From an uncultured Maribacter sp. (GTDB lineage Bacteria; Bacteroidota; Bacteroidia; Flavobacteriales; Flavobacteriaceae): a stretch of DNA of 64,000 nt. Below are positions 36,197-46,304 of the stretch, piece after piece (positions within the stretch are counted from its first letter, which is position 1; every line of letters starts with the position of its first letter). Below the pieces are notes generated by a model. That model worked only from the letters and a program-made list of their open reading frames with translations. It ran no database searches and had not been told where the DNA came from. The stretch spans positions 714,591 through 778,590 of the forward strand of contig CANLTE010000001.1 in NCBI GenBank assembly GCA_947493885.1. Reading direction: 5' to 3'. The position numbers and the translations under genes were made by a program.

Positions 36197-36430
36197 ATGA
36201 CTACTTATATTGCCCAATTTTTAGCAAACCACAGCGTTATTCAAATTCAACAAAATTCTATTTTTACCTGGCGACAAGAAAGTGGCGAAATTGATGAAGA
36301 ACTCTTAATCGGAAAAATTAAAAGAGAATCAGCAGTTCATTTTTACAATCTGGCTGCTGGCAAACAATATCAAGTATCTCTAGATGATATTTCGGTTAAT
36401 GTCTTAAAAACGGAACGATTCAATGGTTAA
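36197..36430 (+). CDS. Small conserved-looking protein of 77 residues
   Basis: The product is short, has no signal peptide and begins MTTYIAQFLANHSVIQIQQN. It has alternating hydrophobic and polar residues suggesting a small mixed fold (FTWRQESGEIDEELL, YNLAAGKQYQVSLDDISV). A TACTTTCG sequence near 36150, one base off the -7 consensus, lies 39 bases upstream. No family is recognised. It sits between the antiporter and the universal stress protein gene. Confidence 0.55.
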   Translation: MTTYIAQFLANHSVIQIQQNSIFTWRQESGEIDEELLIGKIKRESAVHFYNLAAGKQYQVSLDDISVNVLKTERFNG

Positions 36431-36534
36431 AGCCACAAATAATAGTTTAGGGCTATCACAAACTTTATCATTTTTTTAATCGCAGACAACTGTTCTCATT
36501 TATTATATTATCTTGGGCGTTTTAATAATGACGT

Positions 36535-37398
36535 ATGCATAAAAAGACAAAGCCTTTTAAAACCCTTTTATTCGGATTTGCCTTCTCTCCTTCACTACAT
36601 GTAAATGTGATGGAAACCGCGCGTATTGCTCACTTTTTTAATGCTAAGTTAATTTTACTTCATGTTGGTGAAAAAACGCTAGAAAAAGAAAAAAAAATTC
36701 AAGAGCTACTTTCCAATACGGAGCACCAAAACCTGTCTGTTGAAATTCAATGGAAAACAGGAAAGCCTTATGATGTAATTTTGGAAATCTGCAAAAAAGC
36801 TAACATAGACCTACTTATTTTAGGTGCTTTGCAGCACGAAAATATGTATCAATTTTATGTAGGTTCAATTGCACGAAAACTTACTCGTAAAGTATGCTGC
36901 TCGGTATTGTTATTAATAAAACCAACAATTGAAAGAGTCCCTTGCAAACATGTTGTGGTAAATGGACTTGATGCTCCTGAAACACCTGTTGCAATTACGG
37001 ATGCCTTTTATGCGGCAAATGCTTTAGGTGCGCAAAAACTAACTATTGTTGAAGAAATTCTACAAAAAGAAATTCATGTTATTGTTGAAGATGATCGCTC
37101 TTTAAAAAAAGCAAATATTATTAAAGAGCGATTAAAAAACAGAGAAGACTCTAGAGTTAGAAAAATTGTTTCAAAAATGCCTGCTGACCTAACGCAAAAT
37201 ATAAATGTAAAAATGCAAAGTATTTTTGGAAAAAGGGGGTACTCAATTGGGCATTACGCCGAAGTGGTTCGGGCAGATTTGCTCGTAATGAACGCTCCTT
37301 TAAAAACGGGTCTTTGGGATCGTATTTTTCCTCATGATATAGAATATATTTTATCTGATTTGCCCACAGATTTATTAATAATCAGAAATACAAATTGA
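36535..37398 (+). CDS. Universal stress protein, tandem UspA domains
   Basis: The 287-residue cytoplasmic product has a complete first UspA domain at residues 8-135, ending with the nucleotide-binding signature IDLLILGALQHENMY then VGSIARKLTRKVCCSVLLL (G-x-x-G-x9-G-S type). A second, more divergent Usp-like half runs to the end (ADLLVMNAPLKTGLWDRIF). The family binds ATP and supports stress survival. Its stop overlaps the TTG start of the SulP transporter by 4 bases, so the two are translated together and the Usp protein may regulate the transporter. Confidence 0.88.
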   Translation: MHKKTKPFKTLLFGFAFSPSLHVNVMETARIAHFFNAKLILLHVGEKTLEKEKKIQELLSNTEHQNLSVEIQWKTGKPYDVILEICKKANIDLLILGALQHENMYQFYVGSIARKLTRKVCCSVLLLIKPTIERVPCKHVVVNGLDAPETPVAITDAFYAANALGAQKLTIVEEILQKEIHVIVEDDRSLKKANIIKERLKNREDSRVRKIVSKMPADLTQNINVKMQSIFGKRGYSIGHYAEVVRADLLVMNAPLKTGLWDRIFPHDIEYILSDLPTDLLIIRNTN

Positions 37399-39632
37399 CA
37401 CAAAAAACAACCAACGCCAAAAACTTTTTTAAAACCTTACCTAAAAACTTATTTTCTGGTTTTGTGGTTTCGCTAATCGCATTACCTCTTGGATTAGGAC
37501 TAGCATTGGCAAGTGATGCTCCTCCTATTTCTGGTATAATTGCAGCGATTGTTGGAGGTACCGTGGTCTCACTAATAGGAGGGTCAAATGTAACTATTAC
37601 TGGTCCGGGTAACGGTTTGGTTATTGTTTTACTAGGAGCAATTACTACTTTAGGAAATGGTAACCTCTATCAAGGGTATTTATTTACGCTAGCAGCCATA
37701 GTAATTTCAGGTATTTTAATGCTCCTTCTTGGGTTTTTAAAAATGGGAAGATTGGCTGACTTTTTTCCTGCATCTGCAATAGAAGGAATGCTTGCTGCCA
37801 TTGGTCTAGGTATTCTAGCAAAACAATTTCATATAATGATTGGTAATAATAATGCTAGTGGAAGTATTATTAGTTTGCTTTCAAAAATACCTTCTGGAAT
37901 TATTGATTTATTCCAGATTAGCAATGTTAACTTATTAGCACCTGCAATTATTGGAATAGTTAGTTTGCTAATTATGGTGTTTTATTCAAAAATTAGAAAT
38001 CCATATTTTCAACTTGTACCAGCACCAATGTGGATTTTAATTCTCACTGTGGGGTTTAGTTATATGTGTACATGGCTAAAAATCCCATATCCGTTAGACT
38101 CAAAATTTTTAGTAAACATTCCTGATAAAGTACTATCTAATCTTGCCTTTCCTGACTTTTCCATGTTGTTTAACAAAGACTTTATTGTAGCGGTTTTCGC
38201 TATTACCCTAATTGCTAGTATAGAGTCTTTACTAAGCATAAAAGCGGTAGATAAGTTAGATTCTCAAAACAGAAGATCCAATGTAAATAAAGATCTAAAG
38301 GCCCTTGGTCTTGCAACTTCAATAAGTGGGCTTTTGGGAGGATTAAATGTAGTTACTGTAATTGCTCGTAGCTCGGTAAATGTGAACAATGGAGCTACAA
38401 ATAGGTCAGCTAATTTTTTCCATGCCTTTTTTTTAGTGGTATTTATTCTGCTTTTTCAAGAACAGCTTAGAAAAATTCCGCTAGCAGCCTTGGCGGCAAT
38501 TTTAGTTTATACTGGGTATAAATTGGCTACACCAAAAACACTTGGAAAAATAGCTCGAATAGGAAAAGAACAAATCGTAATTTTCTTAACAACACTTCTG
38601 GTTACATTGTTTACAAATCTAATAACAGGTATAAGCGCAGGTATATTAGTAACTTTTTTAATTCATGTTGTTCTTAATAAAAGCACTGCCCTATTCTTAA
38701 ACCATTTAGTTAAGCCTAACATTTTAATGTATAAAGAGAATGATGAAGGAAATTACTATGTTAGTGTAAAATACTTCTGTAGCTTCTTAAACTTCTACAA
38801 ACTAAAAAACAAACTAGATGCTATTCCGGAAAACAAAAACATTATTCTAGATTTTTCGCTTTGTAATTTTGTTGACCATACGGTTATGGAAGGATTGGAA
38901 AATTATACAGAAACTTTTTCTAATAAAGGAGGAAGTGTTGAAATAATAGGTCTAGATCGTCATGGAGCGGACTCGGTTCACCCTTTTGCAATTCGCAAAA
39001 TTCTTCCGCTAACAAAATTAAATCCCATTGAGCGTAATTTCACCAAAAGGCAAACACTTTTAAAAACTACAGCAAATGAATTTAAATGGTCGTATGAGGC
39101 TAAAAAGAACACACATACTCATTTTTTAAGAGATTTTGTTTTTTTTAAAACAAGACAAATTCCTTATTTGTACAATACGCTTTCAAACGAAACGCAAAAA
39201 GTAAAACTTTTCGATGTTGAATTTACAGAAGGAGCCTTTATTGCACGCGAGGTGGTAAAAACCACAGTATTGCATATTCAGCTTGACAATGAAATTCCAG
39301 TGTTTACTTTAGATAAAGATGGCCTTTTAGACTTTATTTATAGTCTTGCTGGTTTTAAAGAAATCGCAATTGATAATCATCCAGATTTTAACAAACGATT
39401 TTTCTTAAGTGGAGAAAGTTCTTTTGCTTTACAATCCATATTTAGTGATGAATTAATTCTGTTTTTAGAAAGTCATCCGTATTACCATATAGAGTCAAAT
39501 GGAGAATCGCTTCTTATTCTTAAAAAAGAACGATTGTTAAGTGTTCAAGAAATAAAAGCTATGATTTATTTTGGAAAACAATTTTATAGTTTGGTTCAAA
39601 ACTCTAAAATCCTTGTTAAAAACAGTTTATAG
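37395..39632 (+). CDS. SulP-family anion transporter with STAS-like domain and extra carboxy-terminal domain
   Basis: The 745-residue protein has a SulP membrane domain at about 15-440 (LIALPLGLGLALASDAPP, GGSNVTITGPGNGLV, FFPASAIEGMLAAIGLGILAKQ, SIESLLSIKAVDKLD). A STAS-like domain follows at about 460-540 (NIILDFSLCNFVDHTVMEGL). About 190 further residues are not part of SulP proteins. The family carries sulfate, bicarbonate or other anions. The start is TTG at 37395, overlapping the stress-protein stop by 4 bases; an ATG start would lose the first helices. The carboxy-terminal extension (FLRDFVFFKTRQIPYLYN, FNKRFFLSGESSFALQ) is not recognised. Confidence 0.88.
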   Translation: MTQKTTNAKNFFKTLPKNLFSGFVVSLIALPLGLGLALASDAPPISGIIAAIVGGTVVSLIGGSNVTITGPGNGLVIVLLGAITTLGNGNLYQGYLFTLAAIVISGILMLLLGFLKMGRLADFFPASAIEGMLAAIGLGILAKQFHIMIGNNNASGSIISLLSKIPSGIIDLFQISNVNLLAPAIIGIVSLLIMVFYSKIRNPYFQLVPAPMWILILTVGFSYMCTWLKIPYPLDSKFLVNIPDKVLSNLAFPDFSMLFNKDFIVAVFAITLIASIESLLSIKAVDKLDSQNRRSNVNKDLKALGLATSISGLLGGLNVVTVIARSSVNVNNGATNRSANFFHAFFLVVFILLFQEQLRKIPLAALAAILVYTGYKLATPKTLGKIARIGKEQIVIFLTTLLVTLFTNLITGISAGILVTFLIHVVLNKSTALFLNHLVKPNILMYKENDEGNYYVSVKYFCSFLNFYKLKNKLDAIPENKNIILDFSLCNFVDHTVMEGLENYTETFSNKGGSVEIIGLDRHGADSVHPFAIRKILPLTKLNPIERNFTKRQTLLKTTANEFKWSYEAKKNTHTHFLRDFVFFKTRQIPYLYNTLSNETQKVKLFDVEFTEGAFIAREVVKTTVLHIQLDNEIPVFTLDKDGLLDFIYSLAGFKEIAIDNHPDFNKRFFLSGESSFALQSIFSDELILFLESHPYYHIESNGESLLILKKERLLSVQEIKAMIYFGKQFYSLVQNSKILVKNSL

Positions 39633-39687
39633 CACCAATAAATTTAAGGGTTTTCATAATTTGCACCCACTTTAACCAAGTGTTTTT

Positions 39688-40548
39688 ATGAAATTATATC
39701 CTATTGAAACTGGGAACTTTAAACTTGATGGTGGTGCTATGTTTGGTATTGTTCCTAAAACAATCTGGAATAAAACAAATCCAGCTGACAACAATAATCT
39801 AATAGATTTAGCTGCTCGAAGTTTACTTATTGAAGACGGCAATAAACTCATTCTTATAGATACAGGAATGGGTAATAAACAATCTGATAAATTTTTTAGC
39901 TATTATTATCAATGGGGAGACCGCTCCATAGATAAGTCTCTCAAAAAACATGGATTTCATCGTGATGATATAACTGATGTATTTATGACGCATTTACATT
40001 TTGACCATTGTGGAGGAACCATTCAATGGAATAAAAATAAAACAGGATACGAGCCTGCTTTTAAAAATGCTCGTTTATGGACGAATAAAAATCATTGGGA
40101 ATGGGCAACAAACCCTAATGCCCGGGAAAAAGCTTCATTTTTAAAAGAGAACCTTTTACCTATGCAAGAAAGTGGTCAACTGCATTTTATTGATAAGGGA
40201 GATGCTTCTTACCTAGAAAAATCAGAATTAGGGTTTGATATTCTTTTTATAGATGGACACACGGAAAAACAAATGCTTCCACATATTACATATAAAGGCA
40301 AAACTATTGTGTTTATGGCCGATTTAATTGCTACCGTTGGACATATTCCCTTGCCTTATATTATTGGTTATGATACTAGACCACTTATTTCGTTGTCAGA
40401 AAAAGAATGCTTTTTAAAACAAGCTGTTGAAAACAATTATTATATTTTCTTTGAGCATGACGCGCACAACGAAATTTGTACACTAAAAAACACTGAAAAA
40501 GGGGTTAGATTAAGGAGTATACACACTTTTGACGAACTTTTCAATTAA
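39688..40548 (+). CDS. Metallo-beta-lactamase-fold hydrolase
   Basis: The 286-residue cytoplasmic product carries the metal-binding motif THLHFDHCGG (about residues 104-113), a later DGHTEKQMLPH with the next ligand histidine, and VFMADLIA with the bridging aspartate. FEHDAHNE, near the end, supplies the last histidine. This metal ligand set fits the lactonase/quorum-quenching-like subgroup of the fold, but the substrate cannot be told. Length is normal. It follows the SulP gene after 55 bases and is transcribed in the same direction. Confidence 0.88.
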   Translation: MKLYPIETGNFKLDGGAMFGIVPKTIWNKTNPADNNNLIDLAARSLLIEDGNKLILIDTGMGNKQSDKFFSYYYQWGDRSIDKSLKKHGFHRDDITDVFMTHLHFDHCGGTIQWNKNKTGYEPAFKNARLWTNKNHWEWATNPNAREKASFLKENLLPMQESGQLHFIDKGDASYLEKSELGFDILFIDGHTEKQMLPHITYKGKTIVFMADLIATVGHIPLPYIIGYDTRPLISLSEKECFLKQAVENNYYIFFEHDAHNEICTLKNTEKGVRLRSIHTFDELFN

Positions 40549-40633
40549 GCAATGTTACTAGAAATTCGTACATTACACACCTTCAATTTGGGCTGAATAA
40601 AATAAACAAATACACTAACATTAAATAATTAGT

Positions 40634-42265
40634 ATGACATCTAAATTATGTAAATCCGCTTTAGGATTATCAACTGCAATCTTTATGTATGGTTGTGGAG
40701 CTACAACACTTGTTACCACTCCAATAGAAAATATTGATGCTACGCCATTAAAAATATCTGATTTAACAGAAAAAGAAAAACAAAGTTGGGGGCATAAAGA
40801 TATTGTTACAGACACTATTCCTGGAATGAGTGTTGAAAAGGCATATAAAGAAATCATAAAAAACAAAAAAGGAACCAAAGTAATTGTTGCCGTATTAGAT
40901 TCTGGTGTGGATTTAAAACATGAAGACCTAGATGGTGTACTTTGGACGAACAAAAAAGAAAAACCGGGTAATGGTATAGATGATGACAAAAATGGTTATG
41001 TTGATGACATTCATGGGTATAACTTTTTAGGAGAGTCATATAACGAGCAATTAGAATACCCTCGTATGCTGCGTCTTAAAATTGGAGATGAACAATCTTT
41101 GGCAAAGGCAAAAGCAAAAATCGACAAAGAATATCCAGAAACACTTGCCAACAAACAGCAGTATGAGCAAATTTTACAAACCGTAAAAAATGCTGATGAA
41201 GCTGTTAAAAAAGAACTTGGAAAAGACGCCTATTCTCAAAAAGATTTAGCCTCAATTGAGGCTAAAGATGATGCTATGAAACAAAACATAGCAGTACTTA
41301 CACAAATGTTCTCTTATGCTGATAACATTCCGGAAGTAATTAAAGAATTAGAAGGTGGCATTAAATATTTTACGGAGAGAGCAAACTATAATTTAAACGT
41401 AGATTTTAATGGAAGAGAAAGCGTAGGCGATAATCCATATGATATTACAGACACAAAATATGGAAACGGAAATCCACAAAACAGGGTTGATGATGAAAGC
41501 CACGGGAGTCATGTTGCAGGAATTATAGCCGCAGAGCGTAAAAACGGTAAAGGTGCAGACGGTATTGCTAATAACGTTGCTATAATGAGTATTAGAGCGG
41601 TTCCAAATGGAGATGAATATGATAAAGACATTGCTTTGGGTATACGCTACGCCGTAGATAACGGGGCAAAAATTATTAACTGTAGCTTCGGAAAGTCGTT
41701 CTCTCCAAAAGCAGATTGGGTTTATGAAGCCATTAAATATGCTGCTTCAAAAGATGTTTTAATTGTTCATGCTGCAGGGAATGATGGTGCTGATCTTGAC
41801 GACCCTAACAATCCTAATTTTCCAAATGATCAAGTAAACAATGGTGCTGAAATCGCTGACAACGTTATAACTGTTGGAGCTCTTGACCCTAAATACGGTT
41901 CTAACCTAGTTGCTTCATATTCTAACTACGGAAAAGTAAACGTAGATATCTTTGCTCCTGGAACAGATATTTACTCTACTGTACCGAATAATGAATACAA
42001 GCATATGCCAGGCACCTCAATGGCTTCTCCTGCTGTTGCAGGTCTTGCCGCATTAGTAATGTCGCAATATCCTAAACTAACAGCTGCTCAGGTTAAAAAA
42101 ATCATTTTAAAGTCAGGTCTTCCTATTGCGGCTACCGTGGTTTTAGGCGGTGATGCTTCAAAAACCTCAACATTAGATAAGATATCTACCTCTGGGAAAA
42201 TAGCAAATGCTTATAACGCACTTATAATGGCAAACGGAGTTGCTTCTGGTAAAATCAAATTATAA
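40634..42265 (+). CDS. Subtilisin-like (S8) protease, lipoprotein
   Basis: The 543-residue product has a lipoprotein signal with cysteine 21 (AIFMYGC-GA). The catalytic triad is complete: D89 in VLDSGVDLKHEDL, H290 in ESHGSHVAGIIA and S462 in GTSMASPAVAGLA. About 200 residues separate D and H, where classical subtilisins have about 30; this insertion (YPETLANKQQYEQILQ and following) is a known feature of many Bacteroidota S8 proteases. It would act in the periplasm or on the cell surface. The M1 aminopeptidase gene starts 3 bases after the stop, so the two form a secreted protein-degrading operon. Confidence 0.94.
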   Translation: MTSKLCKSALGLSTAIFMYGCGATTLVTTPIENIDATPLKISDLTEKEKQSWGHKDIVTDTIPGMSVEKAYKEIIKNKKGTKVIVAVLDSGVDLKHEDLDGVLWTNKKEKPGNGIDDDKNGYVDDIHGYNFLGESYNEQLEYPRMLRLKIGDEQSLAKAKAKIDKEYPETLANKQQYEQILQTVKNADEAVKKELGKDAYSQKDLASIEAKDDAMKQNIAVLTQMFSYADNIPEVIKELEGGIKYFTERANYNLNVDFNGRESVGDNPYDITDTKYGNGNPQNRVDDESHGSHVAGIIAAERKNGKGADGIANNVAIMSIRAVPNGDEYDKDIALGIRYAVDNGAKIINCSFGKSFSPKADWVYEAIKYAASKDVLIVHAAGNDGADLDDPNNPNFPNDQVNNGAEIADNVITVGALDPKYGSNLVASYSNYGKVNVDIFAPGTDIYSTVPNNEYKHMPGTSMASPAVAGLAALVMSQYPKLTAAQVKKIILKSGLPIAATVVLGGDASKTSTLDKISTSGKIANAYNALIMANGVASGKIKL

Positions 42266-42268
42266 AAA

Positions 42269-44125
42269 ATGAGAAAAAGTTTATTCGCTTTATCGTTTAT
42301 TAGCTTATTCTTTCTTTCTGCTAAAGCTCAAAACAAAGGATATTGGCAGCAAGAAGTTGATTATACCATGGATGTTTTCATGGATGTTGAAAATTATCAA
42401 TATTCGGGAACGCAAAAGTTGGTATATACTAATAACTCTCCTGATGAACTAAACAAAGTATATTACCATTTGTATTTCAATGCCTTTCAGCCAGGTAGTG
42501 AAATGGATGTTAGACTGCAAAATATTGCTGATCCAGACGGTAGAATGTTTGTTGATGGTAAAAGCAGAATAGCTTCCTTATCACCAGAAGAAATTGGATT
42601 TTTACATGCTGTTTCATTAAAACAAGATGGCGAAACACTTTCCTTTAATGAAGAAGGAACTGTATTAGTTGTAACATTAGCAAAACCTCTTGCACCTGGT
42701 GCGAAAACAACCCTGGAAATGGAATTCAAGGGCCAGGTTCCTGTTCAAATACGTCGTTCAGGAAGAAACAATAAAGAAGGTGTTGCGCTTTCTATGAGTC
42801 AATGGTATCCAAAATTAGCTGAATATGATTTTGAAGGGTGGCATGCAGACCCTTATATAGCAAGAGAATTTCATGGTGTATGGGGTAATTTTGATGTAAA
42901 AATTACTTTAAACAAAAAATACACAATTGGTGGATCCGGATATTTACAAAACCCTCAAGAAATTGGGCATGGCTATGAAGCAAAGGGAAGTAAAGTAAAA
43001 AAACAGAAAGGAAAAACCTTAACATGGCATTTTAAAGCACCTATGGTTCATGATTTTACATGGGCAGCAGATCCAGAATATATTCATGATACACTACAAG
43101 TTGATGGAGGACCACTACTTCACTTTTTGTATAAGGATAATGATGAGATTAAGGAAAATTGGAAAAATTTACAGCCTAAAGCAGCTGAAACCATGCAATT
43201 TTTCAGTAAAAACATAGGCAAATACCCATATAATCAATATTCAATAATTCAAGGTGGAGACGGTGGTATGGAGTATGCTATGGCAACATTAATTACAGGT
43301 GAGCGTAAATTTGGTAGCCTTGTTGGGGTTACCGTTCATGAAATGGCGCACTCGTGGTTTCAGCATATTTTAGCGACAAACGAATCAAAACACGAATGGA
43401 TGGATGAAGGTTTTACTACATTTATTTCATCACTTTGTATGAATCAAATCATGAATCAAGCAAAAGAAAATCCGTTTGAAGGAACTTATAATGGATATAT
43501 AAAATTAGCAACCTCGGGCAAAGAACAACCGCAAACTACACATGCAGACCGTTACGATTTAAATTTTGCTTATGGTATTTCTGCATATAGTAAAGGCTCA
43601 ATTTTTCTATCACAATTAGGGTATGTTATTGGACAGGACAAGCTAATGCAAACTATTCGAAAGTATTATGAAGACTTTAAATTCAAGCACCCAATTCCTA
43701 ATGATATTAAACGTACTGCTGAAAAAATATCTGGATTTGAATTGGATTGGTATTTAACGGATTGGACGCAGACAACAAATACCATTGATTACGGAATTAA
43801 ATCTGTGGAAAAAGAAAGTGATACTACAACTAAAATTACTCTTGAACGTATTGGTCTTATGCCAATGCCGCAAGATATTATGGTAATTTACAACGACGGT
43901 TCTCAAGAAACTTTTTATGTTCCATTACAAATAATGCGTGGTGAAAAAGAAAACCCATATCCGCAACTTAAAAGAACAGTTTTAAAAGATTGGGCTTGGG
44001 CATATCCTACCTATAGTTTTAACGTTAGTTCCTCTGGAAAAACCATTAAAGCAGTAGTTATAGATCCTTCACAATTAATGGCCGATATAGATAGTAACAA
44101 TAATGTTTGGCAAGCAACAGAGTAA
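42269..44125 (+). CDS. M1-family metallopeptidase, secreted
   Basis: The 618-residue product has a signal peptide (1-20, LSAKAQ) and the gluzincin zinc site HEMAHSW with H357, E358 and H361, and the third ligand E380 in WMDEGFT. The M1 amino-terminal beta domain is seen before it (YSGTQKLVYTNNSPDELNKVYYHLYF), with the substrate-anchoring GGMEYA at about 330. It should remove amino-terminal residues from peptides outside the cytoplasm, completing degradation begun by the S8 protease upstream. Length fits the short Bacteroidota M1 group. A terminator follows. Confidence 0.94.
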   Translation: MRKSLFALSFISLFFLSAKAQNKGYWQQEVDYTMDVFMDVENYQYSGTQKLVYTNNSPDELNKVYYHLYFNAFQPGSEMDVRLQNIADPDGRMFVDGKSRIASLSPEEIGFLHAVSLKQDGETLSFNEEGTVLVVTLAKPLAPGAKTTLEMEFKGQVPVQIRRSGRNNKEGVALSMSQWYPKLAEYDFEGWHADPYIAREFHGVWGNFDVKITLNKKYTIGGSGYLQNPQEIGHGYEAKGSKVKKQKGKTLTWHFKAPMVHDFTWAADPEYIHDTLQVDGGPLLHFLYKDNDEIKENWKNLQPKAAETMQFFSKNIGKYPYNQYSIIQGGDGGMEYAMATLITGERKFGSLVGVTVHEMAHSWFQHILATNESKHEWMDEGFTTFISSLCMNQIMNQAKENPFEGTYNGYIKLATSGKEQPQTTHADRYDLNFAYGISAYSKGSIFLSQLGYVIGQDKLMQTIRKYYEDFKFKHPIPNDIKRTAEKISGFELDWYLTDWTQTTNTIDYGIKSVEKESDTTTKITLERIGLMPMPQDIMVIYNDGSQETFYVPLQIMRGEKENPYPQLKRTVLKDWAWAYPTYSFNVSSSGKTIKAVVIDPSQLMADIDSNNNVWQATE

Positions 44126-44146
44126 AATTTATTGCCTAAAAAATAT

Positions 44147-44175
44147 AAAGGAGCGCTAATTAGTGCTCCTTTTTT
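44147..44175 (+). terminator. Intrinsic terminator after the M1 peptidase gene
   Basis: The 12-base arms aaaggagcgcta (44147-44158) and tagtgctccttt (44161-44172) pair with one G-T wobble and are followed by a T-run. Confidence 0.85.
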
Positions 44176-44226
44176 ATTACAGGTGTTTTAAACACTTTAT
44201 AAAATTAAACAATGTGGTTTTCTTGT

Positions 44227-44234
44227 TACTTTTG
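44227..44234 (+). promoter_or_regulatory. -7 promoter element (TACTTTTG) for rnpA
   Basis: The octamer fits TAnnTTTG and ends 6 bases before the rnpA ATG at 44241. No good TTTG element is seen 19-21 bases upstream. A nearly leaderless message is implied, as for rbfA and dusB. Confidence 0.4.
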
Positions 44235-44240
44235 CGTTAG

Positions 44241-44627
44241 ATGTCATTACAATTTCCCAAAAAAGAAAAATTGAAAAACAAAAAGCTTATTGAACAGCTT
44301 TTTGTTGAAGGAAAAAGCGTTTCAAGCTTTCCCATAAAACTTATCTACATAAAAACTTCATTACCTGTAGGCGTAAAAATTCAAGCTGCAGTAACGGTTC
44401 CTAAAAAGAAATTTAAAAGCGCCGTTCACCGCAATCGTATTAAAAGGCTTTTACGAGAAAACTATAGATTACAAAAGCAGCAAGTTTTTAACACAATACA
44501 AGGAGAATATGCCTTTTTATTTTTATACCTTGGTAAAGATATGCCTACCAATACTATAGTTCAGAATGGCATGAAAAACGTTTTAGACAAATTTGTAAAT
44601 CGCATGAATGATGCAAAAATTGATTAA
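44241..44627 (+). CDS. rnpA: Ribonuclease P protein component
   Basis: The 128-residue basic protein binds the RNase P RNA and helps cut 5' leaders from pre-tRNA. The RNR motif is present as FKSAVHRNRIKRLLRENYR (about residues 55-73), after the central strands VGVKIQAAVTVPKKK. The length is typical of this phylum. It is not next to rpmH here. Its 3' end overlaps the S41 protease gene by 20 bases (17 if the second ATG is used), a pairing often seen in flavobacteria. Confidence 0.94.
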   Translation: MSLQFPKKEKLKNKKLIEQLFVEGKSVSSFPIKLIYIKTSLPVGVKIQAAVTVPKKKFKSAVHRNRIKRLLRENYRLQKQQVFNTIQGEYAFLFLYLGKDMPTNTIVQNGMKNVLDKFVNRMNDAKID

Positions 44628-46239
44628 GAAAAAGGTATTAATTCCTGTTTTGGCCATTACCTTTTTATTCATTGGAAGTAGTTATAAAAGTGATTTTTTT
44701 GAAATCGCTAAACAAATTGAAATATTTACTACGCTTTTTAAAGAGCTAAACATGAATTACGTGGATGAAACTAATCCTGCGGAACTCATGGATACCGCTA
44801 TTAAAAACATGTTAGAAGAACTTGATCCCTATACCAAGTTTTTAAATGAACAAGATGTTGAAGCTTATAAAATTAATAACGCAGGAGAGTATTCTGGTAT
44901 TGGTGCTCTAGTACGTTCATATAAAGAAAAATTGCTTGTTGTTGAACCGTACAAAGGCTATCCTGCGGATAAGGCCGGATTAAAAGCAGGAGATGAAATT
45001 ATTAAAATTGGTGATATTAATGTTATTGATTTTGATGATAATGCCAGTGAGCTTTTAAAAGGTGCTAACAACTCTGAAGTAACTGTTACATACAATAGAC
45101 AAGGGCAAACAAAAAACACTACTATTAAGCGCGAAGGTATTGAGATTGATGCCGTTCCCTTTTATAAAATGGTAGATGATAAAACAGGTTATATTGTTCT
45201 TGCTAAATTTAATGCAAAGGCATCTGAGCAAACAAAAGCAGCTTTAATTGATTTAAAAGGAAAAGGTGCTGAAAAAATTATACTTGACTTAAGAGGGAAC
45301 CCAGGAGGTTTATTGTCTGAAGCCATTAATGTAACCAATCTTTTTGTTCCAAAAGGAGAACTCATAGTTACCACAAAATCTAAGGTCAAAAAATTTAATA
45401 AAACCTATAAAACCAAAAACAAAGCTTTGGATACTGATATTCCTTTAGTAGTATTAGTAAATGGCCGAAGTGCTTCTGCAAGTGAAATTGTTTCAGGTAG
45501 TTTACAAGATTTAGATCGCGCTGTTATTATGGGTGCTCGTAGCTTTGGCAAAGGCCTTGTACAGCGACCTATGAAGCTTACTTATGGAACACAACTTAAA
45601 GTTACCATTTCGCGCTATTATACAGCTTCAGGAAGATGTATTCAAGCGCTCGACTATTGGAATAGAGATGATAATGGTAAAGCTGTTAGAAACACAACGT
45701 TTAACGATTTTAAAACCCGGAATGGTAGAAAAGTTCAAGATGGCGGAGGTGTATTGCCAGATATTGAAATAGATGCCTCTAAAACCAATACTTTAACCAA
45801 TGCGCTTTTAGCAAACCATATTATTTTTGATTACGCTACAAAATACCATTATGCAAATAAGGTAAATAACGTTTCTGATTTTAGTTTTACCGACAACGAT
45901 TATGGTACATTCAAGAAGTTTGTATCATCTAGTGACTTCTCTTATGAGACCAAAGCCGAAAAAGCTTTAAAACAAGCTATTTCTAGTGAAGATGGTAGCA
46001 TTTATGGGTCAAATGTAGCATCAGGTTATAAAAATCTACTCGCTGAAATTGAAAAAAGTAAGTTAACGGCCTTAGACACTTATCAAAAAGAGATACAAAA
46101 AAATTTAGAAGACGAAATTGTTAAACGTTATTTCTACCGTGACGGATTGTATGAGTATTCTGTTTTAAAAGATGAGGCCATATTAGCCGCAACCGAATTA
46201 CTTAGTAACAATGAAAAATACGGGGCTATTTTGAAATAA
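44608..46239 (+). CDS. S41-family C-terminal processing protease
   Basis: The 543-residue product has a signal anchor (residues about 8-26), a PDZ domain at about 90-170 (SGIGALVRSYKEKLLVVEPY, GYPADKAGLKAGDEIIKI) and the S41 core with the catalytic serine in NGRSASASEIVSGSLQD (about 285-301) and lysine in GARSFGKGLVQRP. It degrades or processes periplasmic proteins from their carboxy termini. About 150 residues after the core form a family-specific tail. The start at 44608 lies inside rnpA; ATG 44611 is equally good. Confidence 0.93.
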   Translation: MMQKLIKKKVLIPVLAITFLFIGSSYKSDFFEIAKQIEIFTTLFKELNMNYVDETNPAELMDTAIKNMLEELDPYTKFLNEQDVEAYKINNAGEYSGIGALVRSYKEKLLVVEPYKGYPADKAGLKAGDEIIKIGDINVIDFDDNASELLKGANNSEVTVTYNRQGQTKNTTIKREGIEIDAVPFYKMVDDKTGYIVLAKFNAKASEQTKAALIDLKGKGAEKIILDLRGNPGGLLSEAINVTNLFVPKGELIVTTKSKVKKFNKTYKTKNKALDTDIPLVVLVNGRSASASEIVSGSLQDLDRAVIMGARSFGKGLVQRPMKLTYGTQLKVTISRYYTASGRCIQALDYWNRDDNGKAVRNTTFNDFKTRNGRKVQDGGGVLPDIEIDASKTNTLTNALLANHIIFDYATKYHYANKVNNVSDFSFTDNDYGTFKKFVSSSDFSYETKAEKALKQAISSEDGSIYGSNVASGYKNLLAEIEKSKLTALDTYQKEIQKNLEDEIVKRYFYRDGLYEYSVLKDEAILAATELLSNNEKYGAILK

Positions 46240-46304
46240 CTATAAGCTTAGCCCAACCTTTTCGACCAATTTAAATTTAACATCTGAGGATATTAAAAAA
46301 CATA

